64,000 bases of DNA. It comes from Amaranthus tricolor. Its lineage: Eukaryota > Streptophyta > Magnoliopsida > Caryophyllales > Amaranthaceae. Within the stretch, counting starts at the first letter, position 1. Each line of letters begins with the position of its first letter. The position numbers and the translations under genes were made by a program. The stretch is taken from positions 33,562,130-33,626,129 of the forward strand of contig NC_080050.1 of NCBI RefSeq assembly GCF_026212465.1, written 5' to 3'. The notes beneath the pieces were generated by a model. It did not search any database. It saw nothing but the letters and a program-made list of their open reading frames with translations, and was not told the DNA's origin. Below are positions 41,601 to 54,124 of the stretch, one piece after another.

Positions 41601-44600
41601 GTCATATGCTAGAAATTAAGTGTTAAGTTGCGATCTTACTGGGTTTTTAAGTGTTTTTTGAACTTTTGCGCATAAAGTAGCTCAAAGTTGTTTTATTTAC
41701 ACGAAACTTGGCATACAACACTATTTGGTATATATTATTCAGTTGAAGTGGTTAGAATTGAAGATCATAGTCATATGCTGGAAATTACGTGTTAAGTTGT
41801 GATTTTATAAGTTTTTAAGTGTTTTTGGCACTTTCGCGCATAAAAGTAGCTCAAACTTGGTTTGTTTTTGCACGAAATTTGGCACACAACACTATTTGTT
41901 TTATATTATTGTGTTGAAGTGGTTAGAATTGAAAATTATAGTCATATGCTAGAAATTACGTGTTAAGTTGCAATGTTATGGGTTTTTAAGTGTTTTTGGC
42001 ACTTTTGCGCATAAAGCTCAAACTTGGTTTGTTTTGCACGAAACTTGGCACACAACACTATTTGATATATATTATTTTGTTGAAGTGGTTAGAATCGTAA
42101 ATCATAGTCATATGCTAGATATTACGTGTTGAGTTGCGATTTTGTGGGTTCTTCAGTGTTTTGGCAATTTTGCGCATAAAGTAGCTCAAACTTGGTTTGT
42201 TTTGCACGAAACTTGGCACACAACACTATTTGTTTTATATTATTGGGTTGAAGTGGTTGGTATTGAAAATCATAAGCATATGCTAGAAATTACGTGTTGA
42301 GTTGCGATTTTATGCGTTTTTTAAGTGTTTTTGGCACTTTTGTGCATAAAGAAGCTCAAACTTGGTTTGTTTTGCACGAAACTTGGCACACAACACTATT
42401 TGTTTTATATTATTGTGTTGAAGTGGTTAGAATTGAAAATCATAGTCATATGCTAGAAATTACGTGTTAAGTTGCGATTTTAAGGGTTTTTTAGTGTTTT
42501 TGGCACTTTAGCGCATAATGTAGCTCAAACTTGGTTTGTTTTGCACGAAATTTGGCACACAATTCTATTTGGTATATTTTCTTGGGTTGAAGTGGTTAGA
42601 ATTGAAAATCATAGTCATATGCTAGAAATTAAGTGTTAAGTTGCGATTTTATGAGGTTTTTAAGTGTTTTTGGCACTTTTGCGCATAAAGTAAGCTCAAA
42701 CTTGGTTTGTTTTGCACGAAACAATGGCACACAACACTATTTGTTTTATATTATTGTGTTGAAGTGGTTAGAATTGAAAATCATAATCATATGCTAGAAA
42801 TTACGTGTTAAGTTGCGATTTTATGCGTTTTTAAGTGTTTTTGGCACTTTTGCGCATAAAGTAGCTGAAACTTGGTTTGTTTTGCACGAAACTTGGCACA
42901 CAACCACTATTTGGTATATATTATTGTGTTGAAGTGGTTAGAATTGTAAATCATAGTCATATGCTAGATATTACGTGTTGAGTTGCGATTTTGTGGGTTT
43001 TTAAGTGTTTTTGGCACTTTTGCTCAAAGTTTGTTTGTTTTGCACGAAACTTGGCACACAACACTATTTGTTTTATACTATAGAGTTGAAGTGGTTAGAA
43101 TTGAAAATCATAGTCATATGCTAGAAATTACGTGTTAAGTTGCGATTTTATGCGTTTTTAAGTGTTTTTTGTCACTTTCGCGCATAAATTAGCTGAAACT
43201 TGGTTTGTTTTGCACGAAACTTGGCACACAACACTATTTGATATATATTATTGTGTTGAAGTGGTTAGAATTGTAAATCATATTCATATGCTAGATATTA
43301 CGTGTTGAGTTGCGATTTTAAAGGTTTTTAAAGCGTTTTTGGCACTTTTGCGAATAAAATAGCTCAAACTTGGTTTGTTTTGCACGAAACTTGGTACACA
43401 AACACTCTTTGGTATATATTATTCTGTTGAAGTGGTTAGAATTGAAATCATATTAATATGCTAGAAATTACTTGTTTAAATTGCGATTTTATAGCTTTTA
43501 AAGTGTTTTTGGTACTTTTGCGCATAAAGTAGCTCAAACTTGGTTTGTTTTGCACAAAACATGGCAAACAACACTATTTGTTATATATTATTGTGTTGAA
43601 GTGGTTAGAATTGTAAATCATAGTCATATGCTTGAAATTACGTGATAAGTTGCGATTTTATGTGTTTTTAAGTGTTCTTGGCACTTTTACACATAATGTA
43701 CGTCAAACATGGTTTGTTTTTGCACGAGACGTGGCACACAACACTATTTGGTATATATTATTGTGTTGGAATGGTTAGAATTGCAAATCATAGTCATACG
43801 CTAGAAATTACGTGTTAAGTTTCGATTTTTTGGGTTTTTATATGTTTTTTGCACTTTTGCGCATAAAGTAGCTCAAAGTTGTTTTTTTTGCACGAAACTT
43901 GGCATACAACACTATGTGGTATATATTATTCTGTTGAAGTGGTTAGAAATGAAGATCATAATCACATTCTAGAAATTACGTGTTAAGTTGCGATTTTATG
44001 GGTTTTTTAAGTTTTTTTGGAACTTTTGCGCATAAACTACCTCAAACTTGGTTTGTTTTGCACGAAACTTGGCACACAACACTGTTTGTTTTATATTATT
44101 TGTGTTGAAGTGGTTAAAATTGAAAATCATAGTCATATGCTAGAAATTACGTGTTAAGTTGCGATTTTAAAGGTTTTTAAAGCGTTTTTGGCACTTTTGC
44201 GCATAAAGTAGCTCAAGCTTGGTTTGTTTTGCACGAAACTTGGCACACAACACTATTTGGTATATATTATTGTGTTGAAGTGGTTAGAATTGAAATCATA
44301 GTAATATGCTAGAAATTACTTGTTAAATTGTGATTTTATAGGGTTTTTTTAGTGTTTTTGGTACTTTTGCGCATAAAAAAGCTCAAACTTGGTTTGTTTT
44401 TCACGAAACATGGCACACAACACTATTTGTTATATATTATTGTGTTGAAGTGGTTAGAATTGTAAATCATAGTCATATGCTAGAAATTACGTGATAAGTT
44501 TGCGATTTTATGTGTTTTTAAGTGTTTTTGGCACTTTTGCACATAATGTACGTCAAACTTGGTTTGTTTTGCACGAGACGTGGCACACACAACACTATTA

Positions 44601-45489
44601 GGTATATATTATTGTGTTGTAGTGGTTAGAATTGCAAATCATAGTCATATGCTAGAAATTACGTATTAAGTTGCGATTTTTTTGGGTTTTTATGTGCTTT
44701 TTGCACTTTTGCGCATAAAGTAGCTTAAAGTTGTTTTTTTTTGCACGAACTTGGCATACAACACTATGTGGTATATATTATTCTGTTGATGTGGTTAGAA
44801 TTGAAGATCATAGTCACATGCTAGAAATTACGTGTTAAGTTGCGATTTTTATGGGTTTTTAAATGTTTTTGGAACTTTTGCGCATAAAGTAGCTCAAACT
44901 TTTCTTGTTTTGCACGAAACTTAGCACACAACACTATTTGGTATATATTATTGTGTTGAAGTGGTTAGAATTCATAGTCATATGCTAGAAATTACGTGTA
45001 AAAGTTGCAATTTTATGCGTTTTTATTCTTTTTTTGGCACTTTCGTGCATAAAGTAGCTCAAACTTCGTTTGTTTTGCACGAAACTTGGCACACAACACT
45101 ATTTAGTATATATATTTTGTGTTGAAAATAATAGTCATTATGCTAGAAATTACGTGTTAGGTTGCGATTCTATGGGTTTTTATGATTTTTTGGCACTTTC
45201 GCGCATAAAGTAGCTCAAACTTGGTTTGTTTTGCACGAAACTTGGCACACAATGCTTTCTGGTATATATTATTGTGGTTAAGTGGTTAGAATTTAAAATC
45301 ATAGTCATATGATAGAATTACGTGTTAAGTTGCGATTTTATGGGTTTTTAAGTGTTTTTGGCAATTTCGCGCATTAAAGTAGCTCAAACTTGGTTTGTTT
45401 TGCACGAAACATGGCACACAACACTATTTGTTTTATATTATTGTGTTGAAGTGGTTAGAATTGAAAATCATAATCATATGCTAGAAATT

Positions 45490-47160
45490 ACGTGTTAAGT
45501 TGCGATTTTATGCGTTTTTAAGTGTTTTTGGCACTTTTGCGCATAAAGTAGCTTGAAACTTGGTTTGTTTTGCACGAAACTTGGCACACAACACTATTTG
45601 GTATATATTATTGTGTTGAAGTGGTTAGAATTGTAAATCATAGTCATATGCTAGATATTACGTGTTGAGTTGCGATTTTGTGGGTTTTTAAGTGTTTTTG
45701 GCACTTTTGCTCAAAAGTTGGTTTGTTTTGCACGAAACTTGGCACACAACACTATTTGTTTTATACTATTGTGTTGAAGTGGTTAGAATTGAAAATCATA
45801 GTCATATGCTAGAAATTACGTGTTAAGTTGCGATTTTATGCGTTTTTAAGTGTTTTTTGTCACTTTCGCGCATAAATTAGCTGAAACTTGGTTTGTTTTG
45901 CACGAAACTTGGCACACAACACTATTTGATATATATTATTGTGTTGAAGTGGTTAGAATTGTAAATCATAGTCATATGCTAGAAATTACGTGATAAGTTG
46001 CGATTTTATGTGTTTTTAAGTGTTTTTGGCACTTTTGCACATAATGTACGTCAAACTTGGTTTGTTTTACACGAGACGTGGCACACAACACTATTTGGTA
46101 TATATTATTGTGTTGGAATGGTTAGAATTGCAAATCATAGTCATATGCTTGAAATTACGTATTAAGTTGCGATTTTTTGGGTTTTTATGTGTGTTTTTTG
46201 CACTTTTGCGCATAAAGTAGCTCAAAGTTGTTTTTTTTGCACGAACTTGGCATACAACACTATGTGGTATATATTATTCTGTTGAAGTGGGTTAGAATTG
46301 AAGATCATAGTCACATGCTAGAAATTACGTGTTAAGTTGCGATTTTATGGGTTTTTTAAGTGTTCTTTTGGCACTTTCGCGCATAAAGGTAGCTCAAACT
46401 TGGTTTGTTTTGCACGAAATTTGGCACACAATTCTATTTGGTATATATTCTTGGGTTGAAGTGGTTAGAATTGAAAATCATAGTCATATGCTAGAAAATT
46501 ACGTGTTAAGTTGCGATTTTATAAGGTTTTAAGTGTTTTTGGCACTTTCGCGCATAAAGTAGCTCAAACTTTGTTTGTTTTGCACGAAACTTAGCACACA
46601 ACACTATTTGGTATATATTATTGTGTTGAAGTGGTTAGAATTCATAGTCATATGCTAGAAATTACGTGTAAAGTTGCAATTTTATGCGTTTTTATTCTTT
46701 TTTTGGCACTTTCGTGCATAAAGTAGCTCAAACTTCGTTTGTTTTGCACGAAACTTGGCACACAACACTATTTAGTATATATATTTGTGTTGAAAATAAT
46801 AGTCATTTATGCTAGAAATTACGTGTTAGGTTGCGATTCTATGGGTTTTTTATGATTTTTTGGCACTTTCGCGCATAAAGTAGCTCAAACTTGGTTTGTT
46901 TTGCACGAAACTTGGCACACAATGCTTTCTGGTATCTATTATTGTGGTTAAGTGGTTAGAATTTAAAATCATAGTCATATGATAGAAATTACGTGTTAAG
47001 TTGCGATTTTATGGGTTTTTTAAGTGTTTTTGGCAATTTCGCGCATAAAGTAGCTCAAACTTGGTTTGTTTTGCACGAAACATGGCACACAACACTATTT
47101 GTTTTATATTATTGTGTTGAAGTGGTTAGAATTGAAAATCATAATCATATGCTAGAAATT
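45490..47160 (+). repeat. About 1.67-kb higher-order unit, copy 1 of a triplicated segment
   Basis: The monomers GTAGCTTGAAACTTGG (45551), CACATAATGTACGTCAAAC, TTTTTATTCTTTTTTTGGC and TTGAAAATAATAGTCAT appear in the same order in the two following units. This copy is about 610 bp shorter. It lacks the segment holding the truncated monomer near 48710 and the AGAATAAAAAAACATAG monomer. Confidence 0.75.
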
Positions 47161-47164
47161 ACGT

Positions 47165-47215
47165 GTTAAGTTGCGATTTTATGCGTTTTTAAGTGTTTTT
47201 GGCACTTTTGCGCAT
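47165..47215 (+). repeat. Phased T-tracts inside the satellite monomer (representative copy)
   Basis: T-tracts at 47177-47180, 47186-47190, 47196-47200 and 47206-47209 are spaced about 10 bp, one helical turn. The same arrangement recurs in nearly every monomer. Phased A/T-tracts are a known cause of intrinsic DNA curvature and are found in many satellites. Curvature here is inferred, not measured. Confidence 0.6.
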
Positions 47216-48704
47216 AAAGTAGCTGAAACTTGGTTTGTTTTGCACGAAACTTGGCACACAACACTATTTGGTATATATTATTGTGTTGAAGTGGTTAGAA
47301 TTGTAAATCATAGTCATATGCTAGATATTACGTGTTGAGTTGCGATTTTGTGGGTTTTTAAGTGTTTTTGGCACTTTTGCTCAAAGTTGGTTTGTTTTGC
47401 ACGAAACTTGGCACACAACACTATTTGTTTTATACTATTGTGTTGAAGTGGTTAGAATTGAAAATCATAGTCATATGCTAGAAATTACGTGTTAAGTTGC
47501 GATTTTATGCGTTTTTAAGTGTTTTTGTCACTTTCGCGCATAAATTAGCTGAAACTTGGTTTGTTTTGCACGAAACTTGGCACAACAACACTATTTGATA
47601 TATATTATTGTGTTGAAGTGATTAGAATTGTAAATCATAGTCATATGCTAGAAATTACGTGATAAGTTGCGATTTTATGTGTTTTTAAGTGTTTTTGGCA
47701 CTTTTGCACATATGTAACGTCAAACTTGGTTTGTTTTACACGAGACGTGGCACACAACACTATTTGGTATATATTATTGTGTTGGAATGGTTAGAATTGC
47801 AAATCATAGTCATATGCTTGAAATTACGTATTAAGTTGCGATTTTTTGGGTTTTTATGTGTTTTTTGCACTTTTGCGCATAAAGTAGCTCAAAGTTGTTT
47901 TTTTTGCACGAACTTGGCATACAACACTATGTGGTATATATTATTCTGTTGAAGTGGTTAGAATTGAAGATCATAGTCACATGCTAGAAATTACGTGTTA
48001 AGTTGCGATTTTATGGGTTTTTAAGTGTTTTTGGCACTTTCGCGCATAAAGTAGCTCAAACTTGGTTTGTTTTGCACGAAATTTGGCACACAATTCTATT
48101 TGGTATATATTCTTGGGTTGAAGTGGTTAGAATTGAAAATCATAGTCATATGCTAGAAATTACGTGTTAAGTTGCGATTTTATAAGGTTTTAAGTGTTTT
48201 TGGCACTTTCGCGCATAAAGTAGCTCAAACTTTGTTTGTTTTGCACGAAACTTAGCACACAACACTATTTGGTATATATTATTGTGTTGAAGTGGTTAGA
48301 ATTCATAGTCATATGCTAGAAATTACGTGTAAAGTTGCAATTTTATGCGTTTTTATTCTTTTTTTGGCACTTTCGTGCATAAAGTAGCTCAAACTTCGTT
48401 TGTTTTGCACGAAACTTGGCACACAACACTATTTAGTATATATTTTTGTGTTGAAAATAATAGTCATTATGCTAGAAATTACGTGTTAGGTTGCGATTCT
48501 ATGGGTTTTTATGATTTTTTGGCACTTTCGCGCATAAAGTAGCTCAAACTTGGTTTGTTTTGCACGAAACTTGGCACACAATGCTTTTTGGTATATATTA
48601 TTGTGGTTAAGTGGTTAGAATTTAAAAATCAAAGTCATATGATAGAAATTACGTGTTTAAGTTGCGATTTTATGGGTTTTTAAGTGTTTTTGGCACTTTC
48701 GCGC

Positions 48705-48725
48705 ATAAAGTTCTTGGGTTGAAGT
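48705..48725 (+). repeat. Truncated monomer junction (about 68-bp deletion)
   Basis: GCGCATAAAG is joined directly to TTCTTGGGTTGAAGTGG, skipping the CTCAAACTTGG-to-TATATA part of a normal monomer. The identical junction recurs at about 50990, so the deletion happened before the 2.28-kb duplication. Confidence 0.85.
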
Positions 48726-49442
48726 GGTTAGAAATTAAAATCATAGTCATATGCAAGAAATTACGTGTTCAGTTGCGATTTTATGAGGTTTGAAGTGTTT
48801 TTGGCATTTTCGCCGCAAAAAGTAGCTCAAACTAGGTTTGTTTTGCACGAAACTTCGCACACAACACTATTGGGTATGTATTATTGTGTTGAAGTGGTTA
48901 GAATTGAAAATCATAGTCATATGCTAGAAATTACGTGTTGAGTTGAGATTTTGTGGGGTTTTTAAGTGTTTTTTGCACTTTTGCGCATAAAGTAGATCAA
49001 AGTTGTTTTTTATTGCACGAAAACTTGGCATACAACATCATTTGGTATATATTATTTTGTTGAAGTGGTTAGAATTGAAGATCATAGTCATATACTAGAA
49101 ATTACGTGTTAAGTTGCGATTTTATGGGTTTTTATGTGTTTTTGGCACTTTTGCGCATAAAGTAGCTCAAACTTGGTTTGTTTTGCACGAAACTTGGCAC
49201 ACAACACTATTTCGTATATATTATTGTGTTGAAGTGGTTAGAATAAAAAAACATAGTCATATGCTAGAAATTACTTGATAAGTTGCGATTTTATGCGTTT
49301 TTAAGTGTTTTTGGCACATTTGGGCATAAAGTAGCTCAAAGTTGTTTTTTTTTGCACGAAACTTGGCATACAAAAACTATTTTGTATATATTATTCTGTT
49401 GAAGTGGTTAGAATTGAAGATCATAGTCATATGCCTAGAAAT

Positions 49443-51725
49443 TACGTGTTAAGTTGCGATTTTATGCGTTTTTAAGTGTTTTTGGCACTTTTGCGCATAA
49501 AGTAGCTGAAACTTGGTTTGTTTTGCACGAAACTTGGCACAACAACACTATTTGGTATATATTATTGTGTTGAAGTGGTTAGAATTGTAAATCATAGTCA
49601 TATGCTAGATATTACGTGTTGAGTTGCGATTTTGTGGGTTTTTAAGTGTTTTTGGCACTTTTGCTCAAAGTTGGTTTGTTTTGCACGAAACTTGGCACAC
49701 AACACTATTTGTTTTATACTATTGTGTTGAAGTGGTTAGAATTGAAAATCATAGTCATATGCTAGAAATTACGTGTTAAGTTGCGATTTTATGCGTTTTT
49801 AAGTGTTTTTGTCACTTTCGCGCATAAATTAGCTTAAACTTGGTTTGTTTTACACGAAACTTGGCACACAACACTATTTGATATATATTATTGTGTTGAA
49901 GTGGTTAGAATTGTAAATCATAGTCATATGCTAGAAATTACGTGATAAGTTGCGATTTTATGTGTTTTTAAGTGTTTTTGGCACTTTTGCACATAATGTA
50001 CGTCAAACTTGGTTTGTTTTACACGAGACGTGGCACACAACACTATTTGGTATATATTATTGTGTTGGAATGGTTAGAATTGCAAATCATAGTCATATGC
50101 TTGAAATTACGTATTAAGTTGCGATTTTTTGGGTTTTTATGTGTTTTTTGCACTTTTGCGCATAAAGTAGCTCAAAGTTGTTTTTTTTGCACGAACTTGG
50201 CATACAACACTATGTGGTATATATTATTCTGTTGAAGTGGTTAGAATTGAAGATCATAGTCACATGCTAGAAATTACGTGTTAAGTTGCGATTTTATGGG
50301 TTTTTAAGTGTTTTTGGCACTTTCGCGCATAAAGTAGCTCAAACTTGGTTTGTTTTGCACGAAATTTGGCACACAATTCTATTTGGTATATATTCTTGGG
50401 TTGAAGTGGTTAGAATTGAAAATCATAGTCATATGCTAGAAATTACGTGTTAAGTTGCGATTTTATAAGGTTTTAAGTGTTTTTGGCACTTTCGCGCATA
50501 AAGTAGCTCAAACTTTGTTTGTTTTGCACGAAACTTAGCACACAACACTATTTGGTATATATTATTGTGTTGAAGTGGTTAGAATTCATAGTCATATGCT
50601 AGAAATTACGTGTAAAGTTGCAATTTTATGCGTTTTTATTCTTTTTTTGGCACTTTCGTGCATAAAATAGCTCAAACTTCGTTTGTTTTGCACGAAACTT
50701 GGCACACAACACTATTTAGTATATATTTTTGTGTTGAAAATAATAGTCATTATGCTAGAAATTACGTGTTAGGTTGCGATTCTATGGGTTTTTATGATTT
50801 TTTGGCACTTTCGCGCATAAAGTAGCTCAAACTTGGTTTGTTTTGCACGAAACTTGGCACACAATGCTTTTTGGTATATATTATTGTGGTTAAGTAGTTA
50901 GAATTTAAAATCAAAGTCATATGATAGAAATTACGTGTTAAGTTACGATTTTATGGGTTTTTAAGTGTTTTTGGCACTTTCGCGCATAAAGTTCTTGGGT
51001 TGAAGTGGTTAGAAATTAAAATCATAGTCATATGCAAGAAATTACGTGTTCAGTTGCGATTTTATGAGGTTTTAAGTGTTTTTGGCACTTTCGCGCAAAA
51101 AGTAGCTCAAACTAGGTTTGTTTTGCACGAAACTTCGCACACAACACTATTTGGTATGTATTATTGTGTTGAAGTGGTTAGAATTGAAAATCATAGTCAT
51201 ATGCTAGAAATTCCGTGTTGAGTTGAGATTTTGTGGGTTTTTAAGTGTTTTTTGCACTTTTGCGCATAAAGTAGATCAAAGTTGTTTTTTATTGCACGAA
51301 ACTTGGCATACAACATTATTTGGTATATATTATTTTGTTGAAGTGGTTAGAATTGAAGATCATAGTCATATACTAGAAATTACGTGTTAAGTTGCGATTT
51401 TATGGGTTTTTATGTGTTTTTGGCACTTTTGCGCATAAAGTAGCTCAAACTTGGTTTGTTTTGCACGAAACTTGGCACACAACACTATTTCGTATATATT
51501 ATTGTGTTGAAGTGGTTAGAATAAAAAAACATAGTCATATGCTAGAAATTACTTGATAAGTTGCGATTTTATGCGTTTTTAAGTGTTTTTGGCACATTTG
51601 GGCATAAAGTAGCTCAAAGTTGTTTTTTTTGCACGAAACTTGGCATACAAAACTATTTTGTATATATTATTCTGTTGAAGTGGTTAGAATTGAAGATCAT
51701 AGTCATATGCTAGAAATTACGTGTT
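49443..51725 (+). repeat. About 2.28-kb higher-order unit, copy 3
   Basis: Partner of 47160-49442, differing by scattered substitutions and homopolymer lengths. It diverges after about 51720, where the TTTTTATGTCTTTTTGGC monomer begins a different unit. Confidence 0.85.
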
Positions 51726-51897
51726 AAGTTGCGATTTTATGGGTTTTTATGTCTTTTTGGCACTTTTGCGCATAAAGTAGCTCAAACTTGGTTTGTTTTG
51801 CACGTCACTTGGCACACAACACTATTTGGTATATATTACTGTGTTGAAGTGGTTAGAATTGTAAATCATAGTCATATGCTAGAAATTACGTGTTAGG

Positions 51898-52110
51898 TTG
51901 CGATTTTATGGGTTTTTAAGCTTTTTTGGCACTTTCGCGCCTAAAGTAGCTCTAACTTGGTTTGTTTTGCACGAAACTTGGCACACAACACTATTTGGTA
52001 TATATTATTGTGTTGAAGTAGTTAGAATTGAAAATCATAGTCATATGCTAGAAATTAAGTGTTGCGATTTTATGGGTTTTTAAGTGTTTTTGGCACATTC
52101 GCGCATAAAG
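51898..52110 (+). repeat. Paralogous empty target site for the transposon (upstream copy)
   Basis: This stretch matches the sequence just left of the transposon (53388-53599) at an offset of 1490 bp. It then continues without interruption through GCGCATAAAGTAGCTC at 52101-52116. The uninterrupted site has a single AAA at 52107-52109, the trinucleotide duplicated around the inserted element. Confidence 0.85.
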
Positions 52111-52867
52111 TAGCTCAAACGTGGTTTGTTTTGCACGAAATTTTGCACACAACACTATTTGATATATATTCTTGGGTTGAAGTGGTTAGAATTGAAAATC
52201 ATAGTCATATGATAGAAATTATGTGGTAAGTTGCGATTTTATGAGGTTTGAAGTGTTTTTGGCACTTTCGCGCATAAAGTAGCTCAAACTTGGTTTGTTT
52301 TGCACGAAACGTGGCACACAACACTATTTGTTATGTATTGTTGTGTTGAAGTGGTTAGAATTGAAAATCATAGTTATATCCTAGAAATTACGTGTTGAGT
52401 TGAGATTTTATGGGTTTTAAAGTGTTTTTTGCACTTTTGCGCATCAAGTAGCTCAAAGTTGTTTTTTTTTGCACGAAACTTGGCATACAACACTATTTGG
52501 TATATATTATTTTGTTGAAGTGGTTAGAATTGAAGATCATAGTCATATGCTAGAAATTACGTGTTAAGTTGCGATTTTATGGGTTTTTATGTGTTTTTGG
52601 CACTTTTGCGCATAAAGTAGCTCAAACTTGGTTTGTTTTGCACGAAACTTGGCACACAACACTATTTGGTATATATTATTGTGTTGAAGTGGTTAGAATT
52701 GTAAATCATAGTCATATGCCAGAAATTACGTGTTAAGTTGCGATTTTATGCGTTTTTACGCTTTTTTGGCACATTCGCGCATAAAGTAGCTCTAACTTAG
52801 TTTGTTTTGCACGAAACTTGGCATACAACACTATTTGGTATATATTATTGTGTTGAAGTGGTTAGAA

Positions 52868-52896
52868 TTGAAGATCATAGAATTATGCACTATAGG
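52868..52896 (+). repeat. Truncated monomer with short filler sequence
   Basis: AAGATCATAG is followed by AATTATGCAC and then TATAGGTTTTTAAG. The normal CATATGCTAGAAATTACGTG through GCGATTT part is missing and about ten unmatched bases sit at the junction. This looks like an end-joining repair scar rather than clean unequal crossing over. Confidence 0.65.
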
Positions 52897-53596
52897 TTTT
52901 TAAGTGTTTTTGGCACTTTTGCGCATATAGTAGCTCAAACTTGGTTTGTTTTGCACGAAACTTGGCACACAACACTATTTCGTATATATTATTGTGTTGA
53001 AGTGGTTAGAATAAAAAAACATAGTCATATGCTAGAAATTACGTGATAAGTTGCGATTTTATACGTTTTTAAGTGTTTTTGGCAAATTTGGGCATAAAGT
53101 AGCTCAAAGTTGTTTTTTTTGCACGAAACTTGGCATACAAAACTATTTGGTATATATTATTCTGTTGAAGTGGTTAGAATTGAAGATCATAGTCATATGC
53201 TAGAACTTACGTGTTAAGTTGCGATTTTATGGGTTTTTATGTCTTTTTGGCACTTTTGCGCATAAAGTAGCTCAAACTTGGTTTGTTTTGCACGAAACTT
53301 GGCACACAACACTATTTGGTATATATTACTGTGTTGAAGTGGTTAGAATTGTAAATCATAGTCATATGCTAGAAATTACGTGTTAAGTTGCGATTTTATG
53401 GGTTTTTAAGCTTTTTTGGCACTTTCGCGCCTAAAGTAGCTCTAACTTGGTTTGTTTTGCACGAAACTTGGCATACAACACTATTTGGTATATATTATTG
53501 TGTTGAAGTAGTTAGAATTGAAAATCATAGTCATATGCTAGAAATTAAGTGTTGCGATTTTATGGGTTTTTAAGTGTTTTTGGCATATTCGCGCAT

Positions 53597-53599
53597 AAA
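53597..53599 (+). repeat. 3-bp target site duplication, left (AAA)
   Basis: The satellite GCGCATAAA ends here and the element begins. The right copy AAA lies at 57223-57225 and is followed by GTAGCTC, restoring GCGCATAAAGTAGCTC when the element is removed. A 3-bp duplication is the hallmark of CACTA transposons. Confidence 0.88.
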
Positions 53600-53615
53600 T
53601 ACTAGTGGAAAAAAC
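53600..53615 (+). repeat. CACTA terminal inverted repeat, left
   Basis: TACTAGTGGAAAAAAC matches the right terminus in reverse complement, with a C-to-T change at the outermost base and one fewer A. The first nine bases are nearly self-palindromic (CCACTAGTGG). Confidence 0.88.
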
Positions 53616-53617
53616 CT

Positions 53618-53853
53618 CATTTGCTGCGGCTTTTTGGCCATTATTTGCTGCGGTTTTGGCCCCCAGCAATTGTGGTAGCAGCAAATGTCCTATTTTAAAT
53701 GCTGCGGTTAACAACCGCAGCAAAAGGCATTATTTGTTGCGATCATGGGCAAAAACCGCAGCAAATAAGAGGGGTTATTTGCTGCGGTCATGTGTAAAAC
53801 CGCAGCAAATAACCCCCCTTATTTGCTGCGGTTTTTGGCTAAACCGCAGCAAA
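53618..53853 (+). repeat. Left subterminal repeat array of TTTGCTGCGG hairpin pairs
   Basis: Motif TTTGCTGCGG or its complement CCGCAGCAAA occurs about nine times, including at 53620, 53644, 53699, 53716, 53755, 53778, 53799, 53821 and 53843. Some copies are degenerate, such as TTTGTTGCGATC and GTAGCAGCAAATG. Direct and inverted copies alternate, so neighbours can pair into hairpins with loops of roughly 8-20 bases. In CACTA elements such subterminal motifs are transposase-binding sites; that role is inferred here. Confidence 0.85.
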
Positions 53854-53854
53854 T

Positions 53855-53898
53855 AAAAAAAAAAAAAAAATTTTTTTTTTTTTTTTTTTTTCTTTTTT
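53855..53898. repeat. A-tract/T-tract palindrome
   Basis: About 16 A followed directly by about 21 T, then CTTTTTT. It is a perfect self-complementary run able to form a cruciform or hairpin. Exact run length is prone to sequencing error. Confidence 0.8.
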
Positions 53899-54124
53899 CG
53901 TTGGGAGTCTCTTCCCCACTAAATAACAACAATGTTTGATCATCCTTTGCAGCAACAATGCTTGAGCACCCAATTTCATCAAACATACAAACCAACCAAA
54001 ATCTATAGTAAGTAAAATATACATTAAAGTTATATAGTAATTAAAATCTATACTAATTACAAATAGCTAAATTATAATATAGGCCAGCAACATAGCTAAA
54101 TTAAAATCTATAGCTAATTAAAAC
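53899..54124. other. Unassigned transposon interior
   Basis: AT-rich non-satellite DNA between the left subterminal array and the AKR2 exon. It contains two imperfect copies of an AGCTAAATTA-TAAAATCTATA phrase at about 54040-54120. On the minus strand it lies downstream of the AKR2 exon and reads stop codons soon after it. No coding match recognised. Confidence 0.5.

Larger units (their letters stand above)
47160..49442 (+). repeat. About 2.28-kb higher-order unit, copy 2
   Basis: Every distinctive monomer from about 47.2 to 49.4 kb recurs 2283 bp later. Examples are AGCTGAAACTTGG at 47221 and 49504, the truncated junction GCATAAAGTTCTTGGGTTG at about 48705 and 50988, and AGAATAAAAAAACATAG at about 49241 and 51524. 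The period is not a whole number of monomers because the unit contains the truncated monomer. Confidence 0.85.
38631..53599 (+). repeat. 168-bp satellite array, right block part 1 (plus orientation)
   Basis: About 89 monomers in plus orientation. The first few kb share HATCHMARK variants with the middle block in reverse complement: TTGCATGAAACATGGC at about 38668 and TTTATGCCACTTTTGCGC at about 39304. From about 43 kb new subtypes appear, such as CACATAATGTACGTCAAAC, TTTTTATTCTTTTTTTGGC and GTTGAAAATAATAGTCAT. The block ends at the AAA target duplication of the transposon. Apart from the satellite nothing is seen. Confidence 0.97.
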
